Of a stretch of DNA of 64,000 nt, positions 9,206-16,676 are shown piece after piece; the stretch's first letter is position 1, and each line of letters starts with the position of its first letter. This DNA comes from Paenibacillus sp. FSL R7-0273 (GTDB lineage: Bacteria; Bacillota; Bacilli; Paenibacillales; Paenibacillaceae). The stretch covers positions 6,090,001-6,154,000 of the forward strand of contig NZ_CP009283.1 in NCBI RefSeq assembly GCF_000758625.1, read 5' to 3'. The notes below the pieces were generated by a model, which saw only the letters and a program-made list of their open reading frames with translations, was not told where the DNA came from and searched no databases. The position numbers and the translations under genes were made by a program.

Positions 9206-9556
9206 ATGTCCATTACAATCATTGTTGAAGGCAAAAACGACAAGAGCCGTCTGCGCCGCGTGCTAACTCCGGAAGTAGACATCCAATGCACCTTCGGTAC
9301 ACTTAACACCCTGAAGTTGGACACACTGCGGCGCAAAATCGGGGACGGTGAGGTGTACCTCTATATGGATAACGACAGCTCAGGCAAAAAAATCCGCGGT
9401 ATTCTGCGCGATGCCTTTCCGGATGCGGTTCATATCTATACCCGCAGAGGCTACGCAGGTGTCGAAGGAACTCCTGACGAATACAGCATTACCCAGCTTG
9501 AAAAGGCCGGACTTGAGGAATACATCATTTATCCCCAGCCGCTCCCTTTCCTTTAA
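9206..9556 (+). CDS. Small stand-alone TOPRIM domain protein
   Basis: A 116-residue protein consisting essentially of one TOPRIM fold: the glutamate motif is VEGKNDK near residue 9 and the DxD-like motif is MDNDSSGKK near residue 55. TOPRIM domains bind Mg2+ and cut or join nucleic acids in primases, topoisomerases, OLD nucleases and RNase M5. This copy lacks any partner domain, so its activity is unknown; it resembles the N-terminal half of RNase M5-type proteins in layout. The ATG at 9206 follows GAGGTGA. It stands alone between two terminators, so it is probably monocistronic. Confidence 0.8.
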   Translation: MSITIIVEGKNDKSRLRRVLTPEVDIQCTFGTLNTLKLDTLRRKIGDGEVYLYMDNDSSGKKIRGILRDAFPDAVHIYTRRGYAGVEGTPDEYSITQLEKAGLEEYIIYPQPLPFL

Positions 9557-9563
9557 CGTATGT

Positions 9564-9621
9564 AAAAAAAACGCCTTGTCCGGGTCTCCCTTTGCAGAGG
9601 AGCCGGACAAGGCGTTTTTTA
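9564..9621. terminator. Bidirectional terminator between TOPRIM and SCO1 genes
   Basis: A long stem (AACGCCTTGTCCGG at about 9570-9583 pairing with CCGGACAAGGCGTT at about 9603-9616) has A residues before it and T residues after it. It therefore serves both the plus-strand TOPRIM gene and the minus-strand SCO1-ctaB unit that converge here. Confidence 0.9.
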
Positions 9622-9634
9622 ATTATCCCTGCTG

Positions 9635-10252
9635 TTATTCCCTGGCCAGTCTTTTCAGTGCACCGGCAAGGAATTCGGGCGTAATATTCTCCGTATCACC
9701 GGCATCATACAGTCCGCGGAGCTGATTATCCCGGTCTACCAGTCCGATCAGGTTGGCATGCGCAAAGTTATCCTTGTTATCCCCGTAGATAAGAACCTTG
9801 AAGGAATCTGCTGCAAGCTTGCGCACCTGCTCCTGGTCACCCCGCAGAAAGTACCAGCCGTCATAATTCGCGTGAAAACGGTCAGCGAACGCCCTGATAG
9901 CCAAGGCCGTATCTCTCTCGGGATCAAAGGAGACGGATACAAAAGCCGTATCTTTACCGAAGCTGCCGTCCTTGACCAGCAAATCCTGGGTTTCAGACAG
10001 CATATACGTGGTAATCGGACATACATCCGGACACTCGGTGAAGAAGAAATACACCAGCCGCGCCTTCCCTTGCGTATCTGCCAGCGTAATCTGTTTACCG
10101 TCCACATTTTCCAAGGAGAAGTCCTGTACCTCCCCGATGACCGGCAGCCTGCTTTTGGCCGGAACCATTGAGCTGACTGCCAGATAAACCGCCATACCCA
10201 CAGCAACCAGCAGCAGCAGCCAGGTCCATTTGTAGCGCTTCAAGGTTTGCAC
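9635..10252 (-). CDS. SCO1/SenC family copper chaperone-like protein
   Basis: A 205-residue membrane-anchored thioredoxin-fold protein: one hydrophobic N-terminal segment (residues 10-28), then the SCO domain with CPDVC (Cys74, Cys78) and the distal His165 in FAHANL, the three copper ligands of the family. SCO proteins deliver or reduce the CuA site of heme-copper oxidases on the outer face of the membrane. It directly follows ctaB on the minus strand (14-base gap), a neighbour pair that supports a role in cytochrome oxidase assembly. The start is GTG at 10252, preceded by a GAGGGGGG element. It corresponds to B. subtilis YpmQ/BsSco in type. Confidence 0.88.
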   Translation of the reverse strand: MQTLKRYKWTWLLLLVAVGMAVYLAVSSMVPAKSRLPVIGEVQDFSLENVDGKQITLADTQGKARLVYFFFTECPDVCPITTYMLSETQDLLVKDGSFGKDTAFVSVSFDPERDTALAIRAFADRFHANYDGWYFLRGDQEQVRKLAADSFKVLIYGDNKDNFAHANLIGLVDRDNQLRGLYDAGDTENITPEFLAGALKRLARE

Positions 10253-10266
10253 AGGCTTCCCCCCTC

Positions 10267-11199
10267 TTATCCGTGGATCGTATTCAGCACAAGCGCGATC
10301 AGACTGACAGTGAGGTAATTAATGGAGAAGAAGAAATTTTTCTTGGCCCAGGCATCATCATCCTTTGCCTTGAAGCCGATTATAGTCAGGTATAGCCAGG
10401 CTACAGACAGCCCGAGCGATATAACGAGATAAAAAATCCCGGCATAGTCGTAGGCATACATGAGCACAGGTACAGGCAGCAGCAGTGCCACGTAAGGGAT
10501 CATCTGGAACTTGGTGCGCCGCACTCCCTTTACTACCGGAAGCAGCGGAAAGCCTGCGGCTCTGTACTCCTCTTTGCGGCGTATGCCAAGGGCCCAGAAA
10601 TGGGGCGGCTGCCAGAGGAAGAGCATTGCGAACAGCAGCCAGGCGCCGAGATCAACCGTTCCGGTAACGGCAACATAACCGATGACCGGCGGCATAGCGC
10701 CGGAGATGGCACCCACTGAGGTGCTCCAGGTCGATGTTCTTTTTAGCCAGAGCGTGTAGATGACAACATACACGAATACACCGACAATGCCAAACAATCC
10801 GGCCAGCATACCGCAGAATGCAAACAGTACAGCCAGACCGGCAATCCCGAGCCCGATAGCGTACATCAGCACAACATTCGGCTTCAGCCTGCCTGTTGGC
10901 AGACCGCGCTCGCGTGTCCGCTCCATTTTCATATCCAGATCACGGTCAAAATAGTTGTTGAACACACAGGCAGAGGCCATTACCAGCATCGTACCAAGCA
11001 GTGTCAGAATTAACTTGCCATACTGCACATCCCAGCCGGATGCCACCCAGTACCCGGCAAAGGCTGCGATCAGGTTGGAGCGGATAATGCCCGGCTTCGT
11101 TACTGTAATAAAATCACGCCAGCCTGCGCCTTCCCGGGGCGATTTGGCCTGTGCTGCCGCGGAATCGGAAGAAGCCTGATATCTTAATTGATTGTCCAC
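10267..11199 (-). CDS. ctaB: Protoheme IX farnesyltransferase (heme O synthase)
   Basis: A 310-residue UbiA-superfamily prenyltransferase that adds farnesyl to heme B to give heme O for terminal oxidases. It has about nine membrane segments. The first Asp-rich motif is at NNYFDRDLDMKMERT (residues 81-95, Asn/Asp ligands for Mg-diphosphate), and the second polar loop lies near LWQPPHFWALG (His/Trp region typical of CtaB). The start is GTG at 11199 with AAGGAGG upstream. It is followed at once by the SCO1-like gene, so both serve the same oxidase; the oxidase subunit genes are not in this window. Confidence 0.95.
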   Translation of the reverse strand: MDNQLRYQASSDSAAAQAKSPREGAGWRDFITVTKPGIIRSNLIAAFAGYWVASGWDVQYGKLILTLLGTMLVMASACVFNNYFDRDLDMKMERTRERGLPTGRLKPNVVLMYAIGLGIAGLAVLFAFCGMLAGLFGIVGVFVYVVIYTLWLKRTSTWSTSVGAISGAMPPVIGYVAVTGTVDLGAWLLFAMLFLWQPPHFWALGIRRKEEYRAAGFPLLPVVKGVRRTKFQMIPYVALLLPVPVLMYAYDYAGIFYLVISLGLSVAWLYLTIIGFKAKDDDAWAKKNFFFSINYLTVSLIALVLNTIHG

Positions 11200-11460
11200 G
11201 TTTGGTGTTCCTCCTTCTTAGGGACTTCTAAGCGTTCGGTCAGGAGCCTTGGTCCTTTAAACCGCTCATATTTGAGATTAAATTTCGTTCCGCTGTTAAC
11301 TTTATCATATCAAACCGCAAAAGACTTTGACAATCATTGACCAAGATGTTCATCATTTCGACAATTACGTGACTTTATTTATTTCTCTTCCGCCTAAATA
11401 AGTCAGCCTGAAATTGGGTAGTTATTAATAGAGAACTTCCGTACAAAGGAGATCTGACCA

Positions 11461-12465
11461 ATGGATACTGCTACACATTTTGTAATGGGCCTGGGGCTCG
11501 CCGGACTATCCTTCGTCGATCCTGTCGTTGCCTCACAGCCTTCCCTGGCCGGAGCCGTCATGATCGCCACTGTACTGGCTTCTCAAGCACCTGATGCCGA
11601 TACTGCGCTGCGCCTCAAGAATAATGCCCTGTACATCCGTAACCACCGGGGAATCACGCATTCCATGCCCTTCCTGCTGCTGTGGCCGGCCCTGATTACC
11701 ATTGTAATCGGCCCGTTATTCGGCTTTACGGATCTGCAGGCGTTAAGTCATATCGCGCTCTGGAGCTTTATCGGCGTTGCCGTCCATGTATTCTCGGACA
11801 TGTTCAACACCTACGGGACCCAGGCCGCCAGGCCGTTCACCGAGAAATGGATTGCCTGGAACATCATCCATATCTTTGATCCGTTTATCTTCGGCAGCCA
11901 CGCAGCTGCAATCATTCTCTGGATCAGCGGTATGGTGCCTCCGGCGCCGCTGTTCACCATCCTGTACATCTGCGTAGCAGCTTACTATGTCTGGAGGACG
12001 GTTGTGCACGCCCGGATAACGCACAACATCAAGAACAAGGATATGCACCATGATCAGGGTGACCGCTATATTGTCATCCCGTCAATCTCGCCGACGCGCT
12101 GGAATGTGGTCAAAGCCAAGCAGGACGGCAGCTACAACGTCGGTTTGCTGAACGGGGGACGGCTGGAATGGTTCAAGCATGCAGTGTGCTCCACCCACCC
12201 CGCTGTAGAGCATTCCAAATCACATCCCGATGTCCAGGCCTTTCTGTACTTTACCTCCTATGCTGTGGCTGAGGTTGAGGAGCTCACCTCTGGTTATATT
12301 GTACGCTGGGGGGATGTGCGTTATTTACACCGCAAGCAATTCCCTTTCGTAGCCGTACTGGCTATGGACAATGATTATCATGTGCTTAACACCTATGTAG
12401 GCTGGCTCAGCAGCGAAAAGCTGGATGAACGGTTTGCCATTGATCCCGGCTCCATGAAGCTTTAG
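11461..12465 (+). CDS. YfhP/YdjM-type (DUF457) membrane-bound metal-dependent hydrolase
   Basis: A 334-residue protein: MDTATHFVMGLG at the start, an HRGITHS motif near residue 62 and a HVFSDMFNTYGT segment near residue 105. These His/Asp residues are conserved in the LexA-binding, inner-membrane-associated putative hydrolase family. The first 190 residues hold four to five membrane segments; the last 140 are soluble. The role is unproven; B. subtilis YfhP is the closest type I recognise. The ATG at 11461 is preceded by AAAGGAGA. Divergent from ctaB with a 260-base intergenic region in which I see no clear operator. Confidence 0.8.
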   Translation: MDTATHFVMGLGLAGLSFVDPVVASQPSLAGAVMIATVLASQAPDADTALRLKNNALYIRNHRGITHSMPFLLLWPALITIVIGPLFGFTDLQALSHIALWSFIGVAVHVFSDMFNTYGTQAARPFTEKWIAWNIIHIFDPFIFGSHAAAIILWISGMVPPAPLFTILYICVAAYYVWRTVVHARITHNIKNKDMHHDQGDRYIVIPSISPTRWNVVKAKQDGSYNVGLLNGGRLEWFKHAVCSTHPAVEHSKSHPDVQAFLYFTSYAVAEVEELTSGYIVRWGDVRYLHRKQFPFVAVLAMDNDYHVLNTYVGWLSSEKLDERFAIDPGSMKL

Positions 12466-12485
12466 TTATCACATGTATCAGAAAC

Positions 12486-12534
12486 ACAGGCAGAACAGCA
12501 TTCTCTGTATTCAGGGAATGGCTGCTCTGCCTGT
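12486..12534 (+). terminator. Terminator-like hairpin after the YfhP-like gene
   Basis: A 14-bp stem with one mismatch (12486-12499 with 12521-12534, ACAGGCAGAACAGC) starts 20 bases after the stop. There is no proper T tract, so it may act as a Rho-independent terminator only weakly. Confidence 0.45.
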
Positions 12535-12650
12535 TTGGCCTGTGCCCCATGTATTCCCCCTCTTGACGACTGCAGCAGCTTAGGGCACAATCTCCATAAA
12601 GCGTTTTCAGTAGCAATTCTTCATTGTGAAGATATTTCCTTCTTCTGCAT

Positions 12651-12683
12651 ACAAAAAAATCCCGCAGGTTATAACCCTGCAGG
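12651..12683 (-). terminator. Probable trpS terminator lying in the leader of the small plus-strand gene
   Basis: An imperfect hairpin (12661-12683, CCCGCAGG ... CCCTGCAGG) has an A7 run at 12653-12659, a U tract on the minus strand. It lies about 230 bases beyond the trpS stop and 40 bases ahead of the plus-strand ATG at 12723. Confidence 0.55.
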
Positions 12684-12722
12684 ATCAATCCATGGCTAAT
12701 ATAGAAAGGAAGGCTGGCACAT

Positions 12723-12917
12723 ATGGGTAAAGGTCTGTCTCTCTGGTTCTCAACCTCTTCAATCCTCATTCTTACAGCCGCTTCAATCAGTATCAGCTAT
12801 AATCTCTGGCTGGCGCTGCTGCTGGGCCTGCTGTGCATCCTTAATATCGGCTGGGGCTTTATCCTCAAAGCCAGGCTCAGACGCAGGGCAGAGGCCCGCG
12901 CACAGCGTTCCTCTTAA
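12723..12917 (+). CDS. Small membrane protein, unknown function
   Basis: A 64-residue protein with two adjacent hydrophobic segments (about residues 7-26 and 28-47) and a strongly basic Arg/Ala-rich C-terminal tail. The ATG follows GAAAGGAAGG at nine bases, a good ribosome binding site, which is why I accept so short a frame. Its 3' end overlaps the last four bases of trpS on the opposite strand. No family recognised. Confidence 0.6.
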   Translation: MGKGLSLWFSTSSILILTAASISISYNLWLALLLGLLCILNIGWGFILKARLRRRAEARAQRSS

Positions 12918-13903
12918 CGGTAAGGCAGGAAGCCCATCCGTTCCTTAACACCGGCTAAGGTTTCGGAGGCTACATTCCGCGCACGCTCTGCACCCTCAGC
13001 CAGAATACCGCTTAGCGTGCCCGAGCTGCGGATTTCCTGATAACGCTGCTGCAGCGGCTCCAGTGTTGCCACCAGCACCTCGCCAAGATTTTTTTTGAAG
13101 CCTCCGTACATTTGTCCTTCATATTGGTCGGCAATCTGCTGCAGGCTTAGTCCCGAGCACTCTGCATAGATGCTCATCAGATTGCTGATCTCCGGCTTGT
13201 TCGCCGGATCGTACACTACTTCACGCCCTGAATCGGTTGTCGCCCGGCTGATCTTTTTGCGGATGACGTCAGGCGGGTCAAGCAGTGCAATGTAGCTGCC
13301 CGCATTCGGGTTGCTTTTGCTCATCTTTTTACTTGCATCGTCAAGCGACATGATCCGTGCCCCTACTTCCGGAATATAAGGCTCAGGTACAGTGAAGAAA
13401 TCTCCGAAACGGTGGTTGAACCGTCCTGCCAGGTCACGGGTTAATTCCAGATGCTGCTTCTGGTCTTCCCCGACCGGCACGAGGTCGGCATTATAGACCA
13501 GTATGTCTGCGGCCATCAGCGACGGATACACGAACAGTCCTGCCCCCACCGAATCCTTGCCTGAGGATTTATCCTTGAACTGCGTCATCCGCTCAAGCTC
13601 CCCCATTGCAGTCAGTGTGGTTACAATCCAGCCCAGCTCTGCGTGCTGCGGCACATGTGATTGCATGTAGACGTTGGAAATCTTCGGATCAATGCCTGCT
13701 GCCAGATAAAGGGCTGCAACAGATTCTGAATTCTCACGCAGCGCTGCCGGGTCCTGGGCCACTGTAATGGCATGCAGATCTACGACCATGAAGAAGCATT
13801 CATGCTCCTGCTGCAGCTTCACGAAATTTTTGATCGCGCCGATATAGTTGCCAAGTGTCAGTGAGCCGCTGGGCTGAATGCCCGACAATACTTTTTTAGC
13901 CAT
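12914..13903 (-). CDS. trpS: Tryptophanyl-tRNA synthetase
   Basis: A 329-residue class I aminoacyl-tRNA synthetase that charges tRNA-Trp. The HIGH-equivalent signature lies in GIQPSGSLTLGNYIG (residues 8-22) and KMSKS is at 193-197; length matches the bacterial family. The start is ATG at 13903 with AGGAGG upstream. The preceding 300 bases are a T-box leader with a UGG specifier (separate entries), so expression rises when uncharged tRNA-Trp accumulates. Cytoplasmic. Convergent, with a four-base overlap, with the small membrane protein gene at 12723-12917. Confidence 0.97.
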   Translation of the reverse strand: MAKKVLSGIQPSGSLTLGNYIGAIKNFVKLQQEHECFFMVVDLHAITVAQDPAALRENSESVAALYLAAGIDPKISNVYMQSHVPQHAELGWIVTTLTAMGELERMTQFKDKSSGKDSVGAGLFVYPSLMAADILVYNADLVPVGEDQKQHLELTRDLAGRFNHRFGDFFTVPEPYIPEVGARIMSLDDASKKMSKSNPNAGSYIALLDPPDVIRKKISRATTDSGREVVYDPANKPEISNLMSIYAECSGLSLQQIADQYEGQMYGGFKKNLGEVLVATLEPLQQRYQEIRSSGTLSGILAEGAERARNVASETLAGVKERMGFLPYR

Positions 13904-13949
13904 GATTTCATACCTCCTGAATGTATTTCAATGTGAACAGAACGCAAAG

Positions 13950-14219
13950 AGGCCCCACATCCGCAAGGGACGTGAGACCGTGGTGCCACCCTTATTCGCC
14001 GCTTGTGATGTTCCGGCGGAACAATGCACATAGCAGGCCTTAGCTTCCGTTAACGGGGAAGAGCCGTCCGGTCTACTGGGGCCTGCAGCCTGTTCAAGCA
14101 CGGCGCTCAAGGGTCCATTCAGCCAGGAGTGTCCTGCCGGTTCGCATCAACCACCGGCTTTCTGAAGGCGCACTGTCTGCTTACTTGTCCCTGTCATCAC
14201 ATTGTAATCATATCTTAAT
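13950..14219 (-). promoter_or_regulatory. Tryptophan-specific T-box leader
   Basis: On the minus strand the canonical T-box bulge AGGGTGGCACCACGG lies at 13978-13992. Stem I shows the GAACCGG-containing apical part and, in its specifier loop, GAATGGACC with the codon UGG at 14115-14117, matching the downstream trpS. A terminator hairpin with G-U pairs (GGTCTCACGTCC with GGATGTGGGGCC, about 13950-13978) follows and shares bases with the antiterminator. The RNA binds tRNA-Trp: uncharged tRNA stabilises the antiterminator and allows trpS transcription. Confidence 0.95.
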
Positions 14220-14225
14220 GCATTC

Positions 14226-14254
14226 ATCATAGAGCGTGACTGTGAAGTTGTCAA
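14226..14254 (-). promoter_or_regulatory. Sigma-A-type promoter of the trpS T-box transcript
   Basis: On the minus strand TTGACA (14249-14254) is separated by exactly 17 bases from TATGAT (14226-14231), a near-consensus vegetative promoter that would start the T-box RNA near 14219. Confidence 0.85.
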
Positions 14255-14341
14255 ATCGCTTATCCACCGCTGAATAAATCTGTTATGATAAAGATATCCA
14301 TGTTCTATGCCATCAAGTTAAGTTAAAGGAGCATATCTCTT

Positions 14342-15316
14342 ATGAAACAGGTGACCAAAGGGCAGTGGGGCGGTTATGATACCTATATTCTGCATAGCCG
14401 TGAACTGGAAGTCACGCTTTTGCCGCGGCTCGGAAATAACGTTATTTCCTTATGGGACCGCAAGGAAGAGCGGCAAATCCTGCGCACGCCTGATGAAAGT
14501 GACTTGGCCTATTATATGCAGAAGCCCTATCATTTCGGCATCCCGCTGTTAGTTCCCCCGGGGCGCATACGCAAGGGGCAATTCCGGTTCAAGGGCGCCA
14601 GCTACCAGTTCGAGCAGAACTCGGCAGGAGATCACCACATCCACGGCCTGCACCGGACCCAGTCCTGGTGCGTCAGTGATATCGAGGAAGATGAGGACGG
14701 CTGTGCTGTAACGACAGAATTTAATACCGCAGATGATCCCCGCTGGATGTCACAGTTCCCTGTACCGCTGCGTATGGAGATGACCTTCAGGCTGCAGGAC
14801 GCCAGGCTGCAGCAGACGCTGAAGGTGACCCATCTGGGAGACACAAGCATTCCTTTCGGAATAGGCTACCATACCTGGTTCATGATTGACGGTGAACCGC
14901 AGCGCTGGAAGCTGACCCTGCCTGCAGAAGGCATCTATGAGCTGAATAACGAGCTGCTTACGAGCGGCAATCTGCTCCCTCTGGGTGAGCTGGATTCCAT
15001 ACATTATGGAATGAACCTTGCAGGCAAGGATCTGGACACTGTATTTAGAACCGGCGGGCCGCAGCCGTCAGAGGCCCTGCTGATGCGTGAAGACGGATAT
15101 GGCATCCGTTATACAGCAGACAGGAGCCATTTCCGCCACTGGGTTATCTATACGAAGGGACTGGCTGACCAGTACTTATGCGCTGAGCCGTATACCTGGC
15201 TGCCGGATGCGCCCAACCTTGACCGGGATGCAGATTTCACAGGGCTCATTACCCTAAATCCCGGTGATACCGTAGCTTTGCCGAGCACACTTGAAATCAT
15301 TTATCCCAAGCTCTAA
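14342..15316 (+). CDS. Aldose 1-epimerase family protein
   Basis: A 324-residue galactose mutarotase-like protein; the family interconverts alpha and beta anomers of hexoses or hexose 6-phosphates. The His pair expected for catalysis is visible as HHIHGLHR (near residue 100) and GYHTWF (near residue 177), and the acidic residue region CAEPYTWL lies near residue 280. The family beta-sandwich usually spans this length. ATG at 14342 with AAAGGAG 10 bases ahead. Divergent from trpS. It sits alone, with no galactose operon around it, so the physiological sugar is unknown. Confidence 0.85.
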   Translation: MKQVTKGQWGGYDTYILHSRELEVTLLPRLGNNVISLWDRKEERQILRTPDESDLAYYMQKPYHFGIPLLVPPGRIRKGQFRFKGASYQFEQNSAGDHHIHGLHRTQSWCVSDIEEDEDGCAVTTEFNTADDPRWMSQFPVPLRMEMTFRLQDARLQQTLKVTHLGDTSIPFGIGYHTWFMIDGEPQRWKLTLPAEGIYELNNELLTSGNLLPLGELDSIHYGMNLAGKDLDTVFRTGGPQPSEALLMREDGYGIRYTADRSHFRHWVIYTKGLADQYLCAEPYTWLPDAPNLDRDADFTGLITLNPGDTVALPSTLEIIYPKL

Positions 15317-15356
15317 ATTTCATATAATTTCCAGCCTTATAAACTTCTGATTCCGT

Positions 15357-15386
15357 GCATGAATTCTCCTCCCCGCGCCCATACTA
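15357..15386 (+). promoter_or_regulatory. Putative sigma-G (forespore) promoter of the SASP gene
   Basis: GCATG at 15357-15361 and CATACTA at 15380-15386 are separated by 18 bases, matching the sigma-G pattern known for SASP genes (GNATR, 18 bases, CATNNTA). It lies about 30 bases before the SASP ATG. Confidence 0.7.
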
Positions 15387-15416
15387 TCTTCACAACGGAC
15401 GAAGGAGGTGACAAAC

Positions 15417-15650
15417 ATGGGTCAAGCAGGTCAACAAGGTCGTGGAAGCCGTTCTAACAACCTGGTCGTTCCGCAAGCGAATGCAGCGCTGCAGCAGTTG
15501 AAATTCGAAGCAGCACAGGAGCTGGGTGTAACGATTCCTCAAGATGGTTACTACGGTAACTACACTTCCCGCGAAACCGGTTCTTTGGGAGGTTACATCA
15601 CCAAACGTCTAGTACAACTGGCAGAGCAACAGCTTTCCGGTCGTGCGTAA
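15417..15650 (+). CDS. Alpha/beta-type small acid-soluble spore protein
   Basis: A 77-residue DNA-binding spore protein that coats forespore DNA and protects it from UV and heat. The conserved helices are present: [20 protein letters not shown], with the GPR protease site around the FEAAQELGV glutamate, and the second motif [19 protein letters not shown]. Start ATG at 15417, seven bases after GAAGGAGG; a GTG three codons earlier overlaps the ribosome binding site. Preceded by a sigma-G-like promoter and followed by a strong terminator, so it is a forespore-specific single-gene unit. Confidence 0.96.
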   Translation: MGQAGQQGRGSRSNNLVVPQANAALQQLKFEAAQELGVTIPQDGYYGNYTSRETGSLGGYITKRLVQLAEQQLSGRA

Positions 15651-15709
15651 CATCATCTTTTCAGCCGATTTATCCGGCAGGATTCATTCCTTGACGGACT
15701 AGCTTTACA

Positions 15710-15751
15710 GCCTGCCTGCGCTTCATGCCGAAGCGCGGGCGGGCTTTTTTA
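15710..15751 (+). terminator. SASP gene terminator
   Basis: A 15-bp GC-rich stem (15710-15724 with 15730-15744, one or two G-U or mismatched pairs), a five-base loop and a T run at 15745-15750. Confidence 0.9.
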
Positions 15752-15774
15752 TTGTACTGGAAGCTATGTATGGC

Positions 15775-16188
15775 TCAGCCGAGATACTGGTCGGAAAGCT
15801 CGCCGGAATGCGGGCCGCGCGGAGCACGAATCATCAGGTTAGCCATGTTGTAGTTGGATTCCAGAGTGGCATCAACCACCACCAAGCCCTGGCGGACAGC
15901 AAATTCATAGCTGATCTCTCCATGCGTCCAGCGGCGTTTGTACTTTAGGCTCTCCAGGGCCATAAGCCGGAACGAGGACTGCTGCCCAGCGGTTAATCCC
16001 TCCTGTGGATCAGTAAAGGCACCGCTGCGTCCGGACAAGGGATTATGGCGGATACCGAACTTGCCGATGACATTATTTCTGATCTGTATGAATACCGTGC
16101 CGGAGCTTAACCCGGACAATTCCTCCTGCAGCTCCTTAAATACTAAATCCACCTGTCTTGCCAGAGATAGCTGTTCCGTTCGTAGCAT
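15775..16188 (-). CDS. Conserved hypothetical protein
   Basis: A 137-residue soluble protein beginning MLRTEQLSLARQVDLVFKEL. It has an amphipathic N-terminal helix followed by beta-rich sequence (TVFIQIRNNVIGKFGIRHNP) and a central WTHGEISYEFAVRQG segment. I believe similar proteins are common in Paenibacillus, but I cannot name a domain or function. The frame extends upstream to 16281, but AGGAGG sits six bases before the ATG at 16188, and the upstream part is a tandem repeat (see 16204-16345), so the shorter form is preferred. Confidence 0.7.
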   Translation of the reverse strand: MLRTEQLSLARQVDLVFKELQEELSGLSSGTVFIQIRNNVIGKFGIRHNPLSGRSGAFTDPQEGLTAGQQSSFRLMALESLKYKRRWTHGEISYEFAVRQGLVVVDATLESNYNMANLMIRAPRGPHSGELSDQYLG

Positions 16189-16203
16189 GTTGTTCCTCCT
16201 AAA

Positions 16204-16345
16204 AGTTTTGTTTAGCATTACTTCCTTGGGTCTCTTCGACAAAACTTGCTTCGGAAGCATACGCTTAGTTTTGTTTAGCATTACTTCCTTGCGTTACTTC
16301 GGCAAAACTTGCTTCATAGCTTACATACGATAATCTTCGACAAAA
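16204..16345. repeat. 63-base tandem repeat in the leader of the 15775-16188 gene
   Basis: AGTTTTGTTTAGCATTACTT and the following CCTTG recur with exactly 63-base spacing (16204-16228 and 16267-16291), as does TTCG(A/G)CAAAACTTGCTTC (16235-16252 and 16298-16315). A third partial copy (CTTCGACAAAAC) ends at 16345. Within each unit AGTTTTGT and ACAAAACT are inverted, so the minus-strand leader RNA can fold into successive hairpins. Confidence 0.85.
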
Positions 16346-16576
16346 CAAACTAGGAAATCATATGCACATCGCTATTCAGTCGTTTTTTATGAAATTTTTC
16401 TTTAATTTGTTGTGTAGCACGCCTTATATAAGGCTTTAGGCTCATTATAGGACACAGTTTTCGGACCTTCAACATTATTCAACATAATTGGGTGAATATC
16501 CCTATGTATGCGCAGTTTACAGCATTAATTTTAAGAAACCTTTACAAATACGACCTCTTTCGACAATAAACCATAT
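16346..16576. other. AT-rich intergenic stretch
   Basis: No gene, clear promoter or repeat seen apart from short A/T runs. It joins the tandem-repeat leader of the 15775-16188 gene to the pepF terminator. Confidence 0.5.
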
Positions 16577-16603
16577 AAAAAAAGCCCCTGATTAGGGGCT
16601 TTT
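16577..16603 (-). terminator. Terminator of the oligoendopeptidase gene
   Basis: A seven-base stem AAGCCCC/GGGGCTT around TGATTA is preceded by an A run (U tract on the minus strand) and lies about 75 bases past the pepF stop. T residues on the other side allow bidirectional action. Confidence 0.85.
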
Positions 16604-16676
16604 GCGCATTCACACGTACACTTGAATATTCATTTTATTCTGCAATATTATGATTTGTCCGATATTCGACAAACAT

